From assembly GCF_011947225.1 (NCBI RefSeq), contig NZ_JAATVW010000014.1:1-64000 (forward strand): a DNA stretch of 64,000 nt, given 5' to 3'. The position numbers and the translations under genes are program-made. Source of the DNA: Planosporangium flavigriseum (GTDB lineage: Bacteria; Actinomycetota; Actinomycetes; Mycobacteriales; Micromonosporaceae). Shown piece after piece: positions 52,906-61,626 of this stretch (the stretch's first letter is position 1; each line of letters begins with the position of its first letter). Under the pieces are notes generated by a model, which did no database searches, was not told where the DNA came from, and saw only the letters and a program-made list of their open reading frames with translations.

Positions 52906-54024
52906 GTGAAGAACTCTGACAAGGGCCGGTCCCTGCTGGCCCGAGCGATTCCGTTATCGCCCCGGGGTGCGCTCAGCGCGCTGATCCTGGTGGTGGCTCT
53001 CGTCGGGGTGGGCGGCCTGGCCGCGGGGGCCAGCCCGAAGACGTTCCAGGCCGGGCAGCCCGAAGGCTGTGCGAAGCCGAACCGCAGCATGGACCTCTAC
53101 GCCGTGGAGTTGCCCCGGGACAGGGGGCAGATCCGCCTCGGGTACGGCCGGACTCCGGAAACGGCCTCGTACCCGGGGCCCACCATCGAGATGATGGAGG
53201 GCGAGTGCCTGGCGATCACGCTGCACAACCAGGTGCCGATCGAGACGCTCACGCAGTTGCGTGCCAAGCCCGAGTACCCCCTGGGCGTGTCGCTGCACGT
53301 GCACGGCGTCAAGTACACCGAGCAGTCGGACGGCACCGCGCACAGCAACTCCTTTGTCCCGCCCGGCGAGTCGCGTACGTACACCTGGTACGCCAAGAAG
53401 CCCGACAAGCGCGACGGTTCCCCCGGCACGGCCGGCTACTGGTGGTACCACGACCACGTCGTCGGGACTCCACATGGGACACAGGGAGTTGCCTCCGGGC
53501 TGTTCGGTGCCGTCATCGTGCGGCGGCCGGGCGACCCGAAGCCGGCCCACACCTACGTGGTCGCGTTCGGCAACCAGCAGACCATCAACCTTCGCCGGGC
53601 CCCGGACACCGACACCTGCGACGCCCATAACCCGCAGCCCGGCCCCACCTGCATGGTCGCACGACAGGGGGAGCGGGTGGAGTTCGTCGTCATCAGTACG
53701 GGCAACGACATGCACACGTTCCATCTCCACGGGCACGCCTGGGCGAACACCAGAACGGGGCTGCTCGGCAAGGGCGACGACAACAACACCGATTCGGTAC
53801 CGGTGATAGACAACCGGACCGTCGGGCCGGCCGACTCATTCGGGTTCCAGGTCAAGGCCGGCGACTCGGTGGGTCCGGGGCACTGGATGCTGCACTGCCA
53901 CGTGCAGTTCCACTCGGACATCGGCATGACGACGACGTTCCACGTCCTGAACAAGGACGGGTCGATGCCGCCGCACGACATGACCCAGCCGATGGCGGTG
54001 ACGCCGTCACCGTCGGCCTCCTGA
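52906..54024 (+). CDS. secreted multicopper oxidase
   Basis: A 372-residue exported oxidase starting at GTG 52906 after gaggaga. A signal-anchor helix (LSALILVVALVGVGGLAAGA) is followed by two cupredoxin domains. Copper ligands: SLHVHGVKY, YWWYHDHVVGT, MHTFHLHGHAW and the type 1 site HWMLHCHVQFHSDIGM. The full set of His and Cys ligands suggests an active laccase-like enzyme coupling substrate oxidation to oxygen reduction outside the cell. The two-domain size fits small bacterial laccases. It lies between the unknown membrane protein and the DUF1080 gene. Confidence 0.9.
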   Translation: MKNSDKGRSLLARAIPLSPRGALSALILVVALVGVGGLAAGASPKTFQAGQPEGCAKPNRSMDLYAVELPRDRGQIRLGYGRTPETASYPGPTIEMMEGECLAITLHNQVPIETLTQLRAKPEYPLGVSLHVHGVKYTEQSDGTAHSNSFVPPGESRTYTWYAKKPDKRDGSPGTAGYWWYHDHVVGTPHGTQGVASGLFGAVIVRRPGDPKPAHTYVVAFGNQQTINLRRAPDTDTCDAHNPQPGPTCMVARQGERVEFVVISTGNDMHTFHLHGHAWANTRTGLLGKGDDNNTDSVPVIDNRTVGPADSFGFQVKAGDSVGPGHWMLHCHVQFHSDIGMTTTFHVLNKDGSMPPHDMTQPMAVTPSPSAS

Positions 54025-54099
54025 CCAGGTGAGATTTCCGCGCACCTAAGTCCACGGTTCGAGCGAAGTGGCCGGGTTCCGGTCACGGGAAGAGGGAAC

Positions 54100-54957
54100 A
54101 TGCGGAAGATCGTCGCGCTAGCCGCGTTCGTTGGCCTCCTGCCCGTTGAGGCGTTGGCCACGGTACAGACGGCAGCGCAGCAAGGGTACGCGTCGGTTTC
54201 GGGTAGTGGCTCGGAACGGCATGACGACGACAAAGCCAAGTGCGGGAAGGTGCTCGACGGCGCCGACAAGGGGTACGAGGTCATCTTCGACGGGACCCGG
54301 AAGTGCTTTGAACGGTGGCGGTACGCGGGCGGGTCGAGCATCACGCTCGAACGCGACGGCACCCTGAAGTCCGGTCCAGGCGCGCCGAACCTGGGCGCGC
54401 TGTGGTACGCGACCCGGCCGTACGGCGACTTCTCGCTGAAGCTGCAGTTCCGTGACGACTCACCGGTCGCCGGCAAGCGGGCCAACAGCGGCGTCCACGT
54501 ACGGTTCCCTGCGCCTCGGCCGCCGGTCCCCGGGTGCCCGATGACGTTCAACGGCAACCCGCAGCAGACGAACCCGGCGGGCTGGATCGCGGTCAACTGC
54601 GGCCATGAGATTCAGATCAACGACTCGCCGGATGGAGGCGGCAACGACCCGCGCAAGACCGGTTCGATCTACGGGTTCGCGGACCTGAACGGCACGCAGT
54701 CGCAGCCCACACCGGCCGGTGTCTGGAACGACCTGGAGATCCGCGTCGTCGGCCAGCACTACACGGTGATCCGCAACGGCGTCGTCGTCAACGAGTACGA
54801 GAACGTCCCCGGCGTTCCGTTCCCCGGTCGTCCGAAGGACCCGGACTCGAGCTCTCGTGGTCTGGTGGGGTACGTAGGCCTCCAGTCCCACGGCGGGGCC
54901 GTGGACGTCGTGTCCTTCCGCAACATCAGGATCCTGGACCTGTCGAACCAGGACTAG
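54100..54957 (+). CDS. secreted DUF1080 protein (3-keto-disaccharide hydrolase family)
   Basis: A 285-residue exported protein with an N-terminal signal (KIVALAAFVGLLPVEALA) and a concanavalin-like DUF1080 domain. It has the family stretches YEVIFDGTRKCFERWRYAG, ALWYATRPYGDFSLKLQFR, NSGVHVRFPAP and GHEIQINDSPD, then TGSIYGFADLN. DUF1080 enzymes cleave 3-keto-glycosides, which fits the ThuA, Gfo/Idh and isomerase-like genes nearby. It ends just before a clear terminator, so it is probably the last gene of the ROK/Ebo transcription unit or of its 3' suboperon. Confidence 0.87.
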   Translation: MRKIVALAAFVGLLPVEALATVQTAAQQGYASVSGSGSERHDDDKAKCGKVLDGADKGYEVIFDGTRKCFERWRYAGGSSITLERDGTLKSGPGAPNLGALWYATRPYGDFSLKLQFRDDSPVAGKRANSGVHVRFPAPRPPVPGCPMTFNGNPQQTNPAGWIAVNCGHEIQINDSPDGGGNDPRKTGSIYGFADLNGTQSQPTPAGVWNDLEIRVVGQHYTVIRNGVVVNEYENVPGVPFPGRPKDPDSSSRGLVGYVGLQSHGGAVDVVSFRNIRILDLSNQD

Positions 54958-54966
54958 AAACTACTC

Positions 54967-55010
54967 CCAGTTCGGAGCCGTCAGCTGGCACCCTGGCGGC
55001 TCCGAACTGG
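54967..55010 (+). terminator. terminator after DUF1080 gene
   Basis: A perfect 14-bp stem (ccagttcggagccg and complement) with a 16-base loop begins nine bases after the DUF1080 stop codon. It plausibly closes the long plus-strand sugar/Ebo unit and isolates the XRE gene that follows. Confidence 0.75.
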
Positions 55011-55148
55011 AGCGCGGCACCAGGAATGGCTCGTCATAGGGGACAGCCGTGGCGAAGCAGATTCGATTTCTCGTACCGTCCTGGGTACGGTGGGCGTCGG
55101 AGTAGCGGTCGCCTGCTCGCAGCCCAGCTTCTACCTGGGACGGTGGCC

Positions 55149-56348
55149 ATGACGATGGACGGTCCGATCGCCGCGCACATCGGGACGCGCATCCGGTACT
55201 GGCGGCGGCGCCGCGGCGGCATGACACAGGCGGCCCTCGCCGGCCTGGCCGGGGTGTCGCAGTCGTACATCTCGCAGGTGGAGTCCGGTCTCAAGGGTGT
55301 CGAGCGGCGGTCCACCCTCGTCGCCGTCGCGGCAGCTCTGCAGGTGTCCGTCGCCGACCTGCTGGGGCAGCCCGGCGACCCGGCCGACCCACTCAAGGCC
55401 GGCGCCGACGCGGCAGTACCGGCGATCCGGGTCACGCTCGTCGAGATCGACGAAGGCGAGCGGCGTACCCCGGCACGGGGTCCGGAGGAGATGGCCGCCG
55501 CGGTGGAGCACATCACGGGCCTACGCGCCCGGTCGGAGTACGCGCCGATGGCAGGGCTCTTGCCGAGCCTCCTGCTGGACGCTGCCGCGTACGGCGGGGC
55601 CGCCCTCGCCGAGGTGGGGCATGCCGCGTCGGAATGCCTGAGTAGCCTCGGCTACCGGGACATGGCGATGTTCGCGGCGCGGGTGGCCATGAACGCCGCA
55701 CAGCAGGCCGAGAACGCGGCGTGGATCGGATCGACTCAGTTCGTCTACACCCTGTCGCTGCCCATCGAGGCGGCGCACACGACCAGCCGCGTGGCGAACA
55801 AAGCGCTGTCCGCCTTGCAGGACAAGGCCTCCGATACCGACGTGCGACAGATGCTCGGCCAGCTCCACCTGTCGGCATCGCTGGTGTGCGCGGTGGACCA
55901 ACGTCCCGCTGATGCCGCCGCCCATCTCGTCGAGGCACGTCGGGAAGCGGCGACGCTCGGTGATCCGAGGGATGGGGTCGGGTTTAACGTGTTGGCGTTC
56001 GGGCCGACCAACCTTGGCCTGTGGCGCATGGCGGTGGAGACGGAACTCGGCGAGTACGGCCGGGTCGTGGAGTTGGCCGGCACGATCGAGCCGCGCCGGC
56101 TGAAGGTCGCCAATCGGCACCAGTCGTACTGGCTGCACCTCGGCCGCGCGCTGGCGCATTCGGGGAAGACCGACCGGGAGGCGCTGATCGCGTTCATGAA
56201 CGCGGAGCGGGCTGCCCCGATTCCGTTCAGCCTCAACGCGATGGCTCGTGACGCCGTGGTGGTAATGGTGCACCGGGCTCGACGGCGATCAGTCTCTGAC
56301 GATCTCCGGATGCTTGCGCGACGTATGGGCGTGGAAGTAGCCGCATAA
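55149..56348 (+). CDS. XRE-family regulator with helical repeat C-terminus
   Basis: A 399-residue regulator. Residues 5-62 form the XRE helix-turn-helix (MTQAALAGLAGVSQSYISQV, followed by ESGLKGVERRSTLV). The C-terminal ~300 residues are alpha-helical with TPR-like pairs (AAAYGGAALAEVGHAASECL, AHLVEARREAATLGDPRD), as found in many streptomycete XRE proteins thought to bind peptides or metabolites. ATG 55149 was chosen as the first start with a nearby ggacggtgg; the frame continues upstream without conserved sequence. It has no clear operon partner and sits downstream of a strong terminator. Confidence 0.88.
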   Translation: MTMDGPIAAHIGTRIRYWRRRRGGMTQAALAGLAGVSQSYISQVESGLKGVERRSTLVAVAAALQVSVADLLGQPGDPADPLKAGADAAVPAIRVTLVEIDEGERRTPARGPEEMAAAVEHITGLRARSEYAPMAGLLPSLLLDAAAYGGAALAEVGHAASECLSSLGYRDMAMFAARVAMNAAQQAENAAWIGSTQFVYTLSLPIEAAHTTSRVANKALSALQDKASDTDVRQMLGQLHLSASLVCAVDQRPADAAAHLVEARREAATLGDPRDGVGFNVLAFGPTNLGLWRMAVETELGEYGRVVELAGTIEPRRLKVANRHQSYWLHLGRALAHSGKTDREALIAFMNAERAAPIPFSLNAMARDAVVVMVHRARRRSVSDDLRMLARRMGVEVAA

Positions 56349-56517
56349 CCACAGGTGATAAAGGTTCGTAACGCGCTGCCTACTGTGCGTTTGCAGGTGC
56401 GGCGGTCGGATGTTCCCTCCCATGGCCTGGCCGCCGCACCCTCACGTGACACGCGACTGGGGGCGACGGTGGATCTCATGGAAGCGCACCGGCGCTCTTC
56501 GAACGCTGACGCTGCTG

Positions 56518-57276
56518 TCAGCGGCCGCCGGATACCGTGATATCGCTGCCGGTGACGAACGACGCCGCCGGCGAGACCAGCCACGACACGGTGGCGGCGA
56601 CCTCCTCGGGCTGGCCGATACGACCGATCGGGCTACTCGCGGCGGCCTCCATCGCTTCCGGCGACGCCGAGGTCATCTCGGTGGCGATGACGCCCGGCGA
56701 GACGCTGTTGACGCGGATCCCTTCGGGCGCGACCTCATTGGACAGCCCACGGGTGAACGTCACCAGGGCACCTTTGGTCGTCGCGTACGGCACGAATCCT
56801 GGGATACCAGGAATCGCCCGGGCGGCGATGGAGGCGATGTTGACGATCGATCCACCGTTGCCGCCATGGGCGGTGGACATCGCCTGCACCGCGTGTCTGG
56901 CGCACACCATCGGGCCGATGACGTTTACCTGCATCAGCCGGGCCAGATCAGCGGTCTCCTGCTCATCGATGCGGGCCTGTTTGCCGGTTGTCCCGGCGTT
57001 GTTGACCAGCGCGGTCACCGGCCCCATCTCCTGTTGGGCCCGTTGGAACATGCCTGCGACGTCGTCTGGCGCCGCCACGTCCGCGCGCACGGCGACGGCC
57101 CGGCCGCCGCGGTTGCGGATGGTGGAGACGACCGATTCGGCGCCCTCGGCGTCCGCCGCGTAGTTGACGACCACGCCGTACCCGTCTTCGGCCAGCTTTT
57201 CGGCGATCGCGGCGCCGATACCCCGGCTGGCGCCGGTGACGATCGCCGCGCCTTTTCCTGGCTTGGCGGATGTCAT
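56518..57276 (-). CDS. SDR-family NAD(P)-dependent oxidoreductase
   Basis: A 252-residue short-chain dehydrogenase. ATG 57276 follows gggagg. It shows the Rossmann motif IVTGASRGIGAAIA, VNNAG, and the catalytic YATTK with SIVNIASIAA upstream, ending WLVSPAASFVTGSDITVSGG. It is cytoplasmic and the substrate is not predictable; the nearest similarity is to 3-ketoacyl-ACP or glucose dehydrogenase-like SDRs. It lies 29 bases downstream of the FAD oxidoreductase gene on the same strand, so the two are co-transcribed. Confidence 0.93.
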   Translation of the reverse strand: MTSAKPGKGAAIVTGASRGIGAAIAEKLAEDGYGVVVNYAADAEGAESVVSTIRNRGGRAVAVRADVAAPDDVAGMFQRAQQEMGPVTALVNNAGTTGKQARIDEQETADLARLMQVNVIGPMVCARHAVQAMSTAHGGNGGSIVNIASIAARAIPGIPGFVPYATTKGALVTFTRGLSNEVAPEGIRVNSVSPGVIATEMTSASPEAMEAAASSPIGRIGQPEEVAATVSWLVSPAASFVTGSDITVSGGR

Positions 57277-57305
57277 GGTGTGGACCTCCCGTCGATTGGT
57301 CGCGC

Positions 57306-58661
57306 CTATAGCCCGTACTCCTCCAGGAGGCGGAGCCAGACCTCGCTCACGGTCGGGAACGGTGGAACGGCGTGCCACAGCTGGTCGAGCGGGACCTCGG
57401 CGTTGACGGCGATGGTGGCCGAGTGCAGCAGGTCGTCGATGTCGGGGGCGACGAAGGTGGCGCCGAGCAGGACGCGGCGGTCTTCGTCGACGACCAGCTT
57501 CGCGCGGCCGGTGTAGCCGACGCCGCGGACTTCGGCGCCGGCGACCGTACCGATGTCGTACTCCACGGCACGGATCGGGAAGCCGTCGGCACGGGCCTGG
57601 GACTCGGTGCGCCCGACCATGCATACCTGCGGTTCGGTGAAGATGACCTGGGGCGCGCCCCGTCCGTCGGCGGTGTCGCGCATGCCCGGCGCGTCGTCGG
57701 GCAGCCCCTTGGCCCGGGCGGCGATCACGTCGCCGCACACGCGGGCCTGGTACTTGCCCATGTGGGTGAGCAGGTTGCGCCCGTTGGCGTCACCGACGGC
57801 GTAGAGCCAGCCGTCGGGGATACCGGTGGCGCGCATGCTGTCGTCGACGACCTCGGCCTGGAGACCGTCGGCATCGACCTGTGCGCCGTCGTCGGTGTGG
57901 ACGGTGACCGGGCCGCCCGGCACCGGGCGCTCGACCCGGACGGCGGAGCGGTTGAGGCGCACGTCGATGCCATTGTCCTGAAACGATTTCACGAGCATCT
58001 CACCGGCGAACGGCTCGGTCCGGGCGAGGAGGCGGTCCTCTCGCACGAGTACGGTCGTCGCTAGCGCCCCGAGGGAGTGCAGCGCCTGGGACATCTCGCA
58101 GGCCACGGGCCCACCGCCGATCGCGACCAGCCGTTTGGGCACTTGCTGGACCTCGGTGGCCTCCCGGTTGGTCCACGGGCGCGCCTGCTGCAGCCCCGGC
58201 ACGTCGGGGATCGCCGGGTCGCTGCCGGTCGCCACCACGACGGCGTGCCGGGCCCGCAGCCCCCGTGAGCCGCCGTCCGGCGCGGTCACCTCGACCCGCC
58301 GTGGCCCGGCCAGGCGTCCGTGGCCCCGCACGAATGTTGCCGGGAGATTCTTGACCCAGCTCACGTTGTGGCTGTCGTCGAGGTGGGACACGGTCTCGTC
58401 CCGGCGGGCCAGCACCGCTGCGGTGTCGATCGGGCCGCGCAGTTCGAGCCCTGGCATCCGGTTCACCTCGGCCGCCAGCGCCATCGGCCACAGCAGCGCC
58501 TTGCTCGGGATGCAGGCGTAGTACTCGCACTCGCCGCCGGCCAGGCGCTCCTCGATGACGGCTGCGGTGAGGCCGCCGCGTACGGCGCGCGCGGCGGCGT
58601 TCAACCCGACCGGTCCAGCACCTATCACGATGACGTCGAAGACCTCGGCCTGGTCGGTCAT
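57306..58661 (-). CDS. FAD-dependent disulfide oxidoreductase, internally shortened
   Basis: A 451-residue flavoprotein of the mercuric reductase/dihydrolipoamide dehydrogenase group. The FAD motif is VIVIGAGPVGLNAAA, the redox pair CEYYAC lies in GGECEYYACIPSKALL, and the NAD motif appears as LVAIGGGPVACEMS. The second FAD site, WLYAVGDANGRN, and the dimerisation domain (GATFVAPDIDDLLHSATIAV) are present. The block normally holding VLVATGRRP before the second FAD site is missing: DDGAQVDADGLQAEVVDDS runs straight through. It is in frame, so the protein may be made but impaired. Start ATG 58661 follows gggggtgg. Confidence 0.88.
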   Translation of the reverse strand: MTDQAEVFDVIVIGAGPVGLNAAARAVRGGLTAAVIEERLAGGECEYYACIPSKALLWPMALAAEVNRMPGLELRGPIDTAAVLARRDETVSHLDDSHNVSWVKNLPATFVRGHGRLAGPRRVEVTAPDGGSRGLRARHAVVVATGSDPAIPDVPGLQQARPWTNREATEVQQVPKRLVAIGGGPVACEMSQALHSLGALATTVLVREDRLLARTEPFAGEMLVKSFQDNGIDVRLNRSAVRVERPVPGGPVTVHTDDGAQVDADGLQAEVVDDSMRATGIPDGWLYAVGDANGRNLLTHMGKYQARVCGDVIAARAKGLPDDAPGMRDTADGRGAPQVIFTEPQVCMVGRTESQARADGFPIRAVEYDIGTVAGAEVRGVGYTGRAKLVVDEDRRVLLGATFVAPDIDDLLHSATIAVNAEVPLDQLWHAVPPFPTVSEVWLRLLEEYGL

Positions 58662-58836
58662 GACACAGCCACCCCCGGTCTCGCAGGTCATGTCGTCATC
58701 TGCCGGATGTGCTCCCACCAGTCTTTCACGGCACCGGCTACATCCGCGGGTTCCTCGGCAGGACGCTCGGCTCAGGTGTATGCCGAGGCCGCCGGGTAGT
58801 AAACGCGGCTCACTGAGCGTCGCGCAAGGGGGAATT

Positions 58837-60336
58837 ATGACTGCGCAACGACCGAACACGACCACGGATGCCGGTATCCCGGTCTCCAGCGACGAATACT
58901 CGCTGACAGTCGGCCCAAGCGGGCCCAACCTGCTGCAGGACGCGTACCTGATCGAGAAGCTGGCCCACTTCGCCCGCGAGCGCGTGCCCGACCGCGTGTA
59001 TCACGTCAAGGGCGGCGGCGCCTTCGGCTACTTCGAGGTGACCGCCGACGTCAGCCAGTGGACCAAGTCGGCCTTCCTCAACGGAGTTGGCAAGCGTACG
59101 CCGATGCTCGTGCGCCTGTCGTCGGTAGCCGGCGAAGAGGGCTATCCGGACACGGACCGCGACGTGCGTGGCTTCGCCATGAAGTTCTACACCGAAGAGG
59201 GCAACTACGATCTCGTCGGCAACAACACGCCGGTCTTCTTCGTGCGCGACCCCATGAAGTTCCCGGACTTCATCCACTCCCAGGAGCGCATGCCCGACAG
59301 CGGCCTGCGCAACAACAACATGCAGTGGGACTTCTGGACGCTCTCGCCCGAGTCGGCCCACCAGGTGACGATCCTGATGAGTGACCGGGGCACGCCGCGC
59401 TCCTGGCGCCACATGAACGGCTACAGCAGCGACACGTACATGTGGGAGAACGCTGCGGGTGAGAAGTTCTGGGTCAAGTACCACTTCAAGACCGAGCAGG
59501 GCATCCAGAACTTCACCGACGCCGAGGCCAAGGCCATGCGCGGCGAGGACCTCGACCATTACCGGCGTGACCTGTGGGACGCGATCGCCCGCAACGACTA
59601 TCCGTCCTGGCGCCTCGAGATGCAGATCATGCCGTACGAGGACGCGGTCAACTACCGCTTCAACCCCTTCGACATCACCAAGGTCTGGCCGCACAAGGAC
59701 TACCCGACGATCCCGATCGGCCGGATGGTGCTCGACCGCAACCCCGACAACTTCTTCGCGCAGATTGTGCAGGCCGCCTTCGACGTCGCGAACATGGTCC
59801 CGGGCATCGGGCCCAGCCCGGACCGGATGGTGCTGGGGCGGATGTTCGCGTACGCCGACTCGGCTCGCTACCGCAACGGCCCGAACTACATGCAACTGCC
59901 AGTCAACCGGCCGCGGGTCGACGTGCACAACTACAACAAGGACGGCCCGATGCGTTACCGCCACAACGGGAGCCAGCCGGTCTATGCGCCGAACAGCTAC
60001 GGCGGGCCCAAGGCCGATCCGCAGCGCTACCGCGACCCGAGCTGGTTCGTGGCGGCCGCCGAGATCATGCGCGCGGCCTACCAGCCGCACCGCGACGACG
60101 ACGACTTCATCCAGCCCGGCACGCTCTACCGCCAGGTGATGACCCCGACCGACCGCGACCATCTGGTCGGTAACATCATCGGGCACCTGAGCCAGGAGGT
60201 GGAACGCCCCATCCAGGAGCGCGCCGTCAACGACTACTGGGCCAAGGTCGACCCCGACCTTGGCACGCGCCTCGCCCGCGAGCTGGGTCTGGTGACCCCG
60301 GCGATGGCGGGGGCACAACACGCACGCGGGACCTGA
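58837..60336 (+). CDS. monofunctional haem catalase
   Basis: A 499-residue small-subunit catalase that disproportionates hydrogen peroxide. The catalytic His is in RVYHVKGGGAFGYFEVT, the distal Asn in LVGNNTPVFFVRD and the proximal haem-ligand Tyr in RMFAYADSARYR. ATG 58837 follows aaggggga. It is divergent from the FAD oxidoreductase gene, with about 175 bases between. The surrounding SDR, formaldehyde-dehydrogenase-like and ferritin-like genes suggest an oxidative-stress cluster. Family length is about 480-500, so it is full length. Confidence 0.95.
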   Translation: MTAQRPNTTTDAGIPVSSDEYSLTVGPSGPNLLQDAYLIEKLAHFARERVPDRVYHVKGGGAFGYFEVTADVSQWTKSAFLNGVGKRTPMLVRLSSVAGEEGYPDTDRDVRGFAMKFYTEEGNYDLVGNNTPVFFVRDPMKFPDFIHSQERMPDSGLRNNNMQWDFWTLSPESAHQVTILMSDRGTPRSWRHMNGYSSDTYMWENAAGEKFWVKYHFKTEQGIQNFTDAEAKAMRGEDLDHYRRDLWDAIARNDYPSWRLEMQIMPYEDAVNYRFNPFDITKVWPHKDYPTIPIGRMVLDRNPDNFFAQIVQAAFDVANMVPGIGPSPDRMVLGRMFAYADSARYRNGPNYMQLPVNRPRVDVHNYNKDGPMRYRHNGSQPVYAPNSYGGPKADPQRYRDPSWFVAAAEIMRAAYQPHRDDDDFIQPGTLYRQVMTPTDRDHLVGNIIGHLSQEVERPIQERAVNDYWAKVDPDLGTRLARELGLVTPAMAGAQHARGT

Positions 60337-60416
60337 GCCAGCGTCGGCAGCCTACGGGCCGTTGTCGGCTTCCCCGGCCGGATCTGGACTGTTCGCCCGG
60401 CCCGGGATGCGGTGCG

Positions 60417-61589
60417 TCAGGGGTGGAGGACGGCCTTGATGACGCCGTCTTCGCGTTTGTCGAACTGCCGGTACAGCTCGGCTGCGTAGTCGAGCCTGCC
60501 GTGGTGGGTGACGATGGCGCCCGGGTGAGCCCGTCCAGAGGTGATGAGGTCGCGCAGGTGGGTGGTGTAGCGGCGGTCGTGGGTACGGCCGAACCGTACG
60601 CTGACGCCCTTGTTGAAGAATGTCCCCCACGGCACGGTGAGCCGCCCGTCGGCCGTCTCACCGGGCTGGGGGTTCAGGTCCTTTTCCGGGTACACGCCGA
60701 TGACGGCCACCGCGCCGCATGCGTTGACCAGGCGGGCGGCGTCGGCGACCACCTGGTTGGGCCGTTCCCGGTCCGGGTGGGTGCGGTCGTGGGCCTGGAA
60801 CCCGACCGCGTCGATGACCTTGTCGACGCCGTCGAGCTTCTCCTCGCCGATCGGCAGCCCGGCCCGGGTTCGCAACTCGCGGATTCGGTCGACCGGGTCG
60901 CCGGCCCGGAAATCGACCGGCGTGGCGCCGAGCTCACTGGCCATGTCCAGGCGCGCGTCGACGCCGTCGACGCTGTACACCGCGCGGGCGCCTTGGAGCA
61001 GAGCCGAGTAGGCGGCGAGTAGCCCGATGGTGCCGGCGCCGAAGACGGCGACGGTGTCACCGGCGGCCACGTCGGCCAACCGGGTGGCGTGCCAGCCGGT
61101 GACGAAGGCGTCGGCGAGGAGGACGAAGTCGTCTTCGTGGGCGTCGCCGGGCTGGCCGGGCAGGCGGATGCAGTTGGCGTCGGCCCACGGTACGCGCAGC
61201 AGTTCGGCTTGGGCGCCCCGGTACGGTCCCATCCCGGCGTACCCGTAGGCGGCGCCGATGCCGTCGGGGCGGGCGCGCAGGCAGGCGGCGGTCAGCCCCC
61301 GGGCGCATAGGTGGCAGGTGCCGCAGTACAGGTGGGTCGGTATCGCCACCCGCATGCCGGGGGTGATGGTTTCGACGCAGGGCCCAACTTGCTCGACCAC
61401 GCCGAGCGGTTCGTGGCCGAGCACCAGACCCGGTTCGGCGCCGGTGCGACCGTCGTACATGTGCAGGTCGGTGCCGCAGATGGCGCTGGACGTCACGCGG
61501 ACCACCGCGTCGGAGTCGGCCTCCAGGCGTGCGTCCGGCACGTCACGCACTCCGACGGTGCGGATGTCCTCGTAGACGACGGCTTTCAC
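60417..61589 (-). CDS. zinc alcohol/formaldehyde dehydrogenase
   Basis: A 390-residue medium-chain dehydrogenase. GTG 61589 (VKAVVYED) follows ggag with five-base spacing; GTG 61595 is also open. Zinc ligands: ICGTDLHMYDG and LGHEPLG for the catalytic site, and YCGTCHLCARGLTAAC for the structural site. The NAD motif is VAVFGAGTIGLLAAY. Length and the HLCARGLTAAC region resemble glutathione-independent formaldehyde dehydrogenases, which oxidise formaldehyde with NAD. It is convergent with the catalase gene and 37 bases downstream of the ferritin-like gene's stop side. Confidence 0.92.
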   Translation of the reverse strand: MKAVVYEDIRTVGVRDVPDARLEADSDAVVRVTSSAICGTDLHMYDGRTGAEPGLVLGHEPLGVVEQVGPCVETITPGMRVAIPTHLYCGTCHLCARGLTAACLRARPDGIGAAYGYAGMGPYRGAQAELLRVPWADANCIRLPGQPGDAHEDDFVLLADAFVTGWHATRLADVAAGDTVAVFGAGTIGLLAAYSALLQGARAVYSVDGVDARLDMASELGATPVDFRAGDPVDRIRELRTRAGLPIGEEKLDGVDKVIDAVGFQAHDRTHPDRERPNQVVADAARLVNACGAVAVIGVYPEKDLNPQPGETADGRLTVPWGTFFNKGVSVRFGRTHDRRYTTHLRDLITSGRAHPGAIVTHHGRLDYAAELYRQFDKREDGVIKAVLHP

Positions 61590-61626
61590 GAACACTCCAT
61601 CCTGCGCCGGGCTACCGCCGCCCGGG

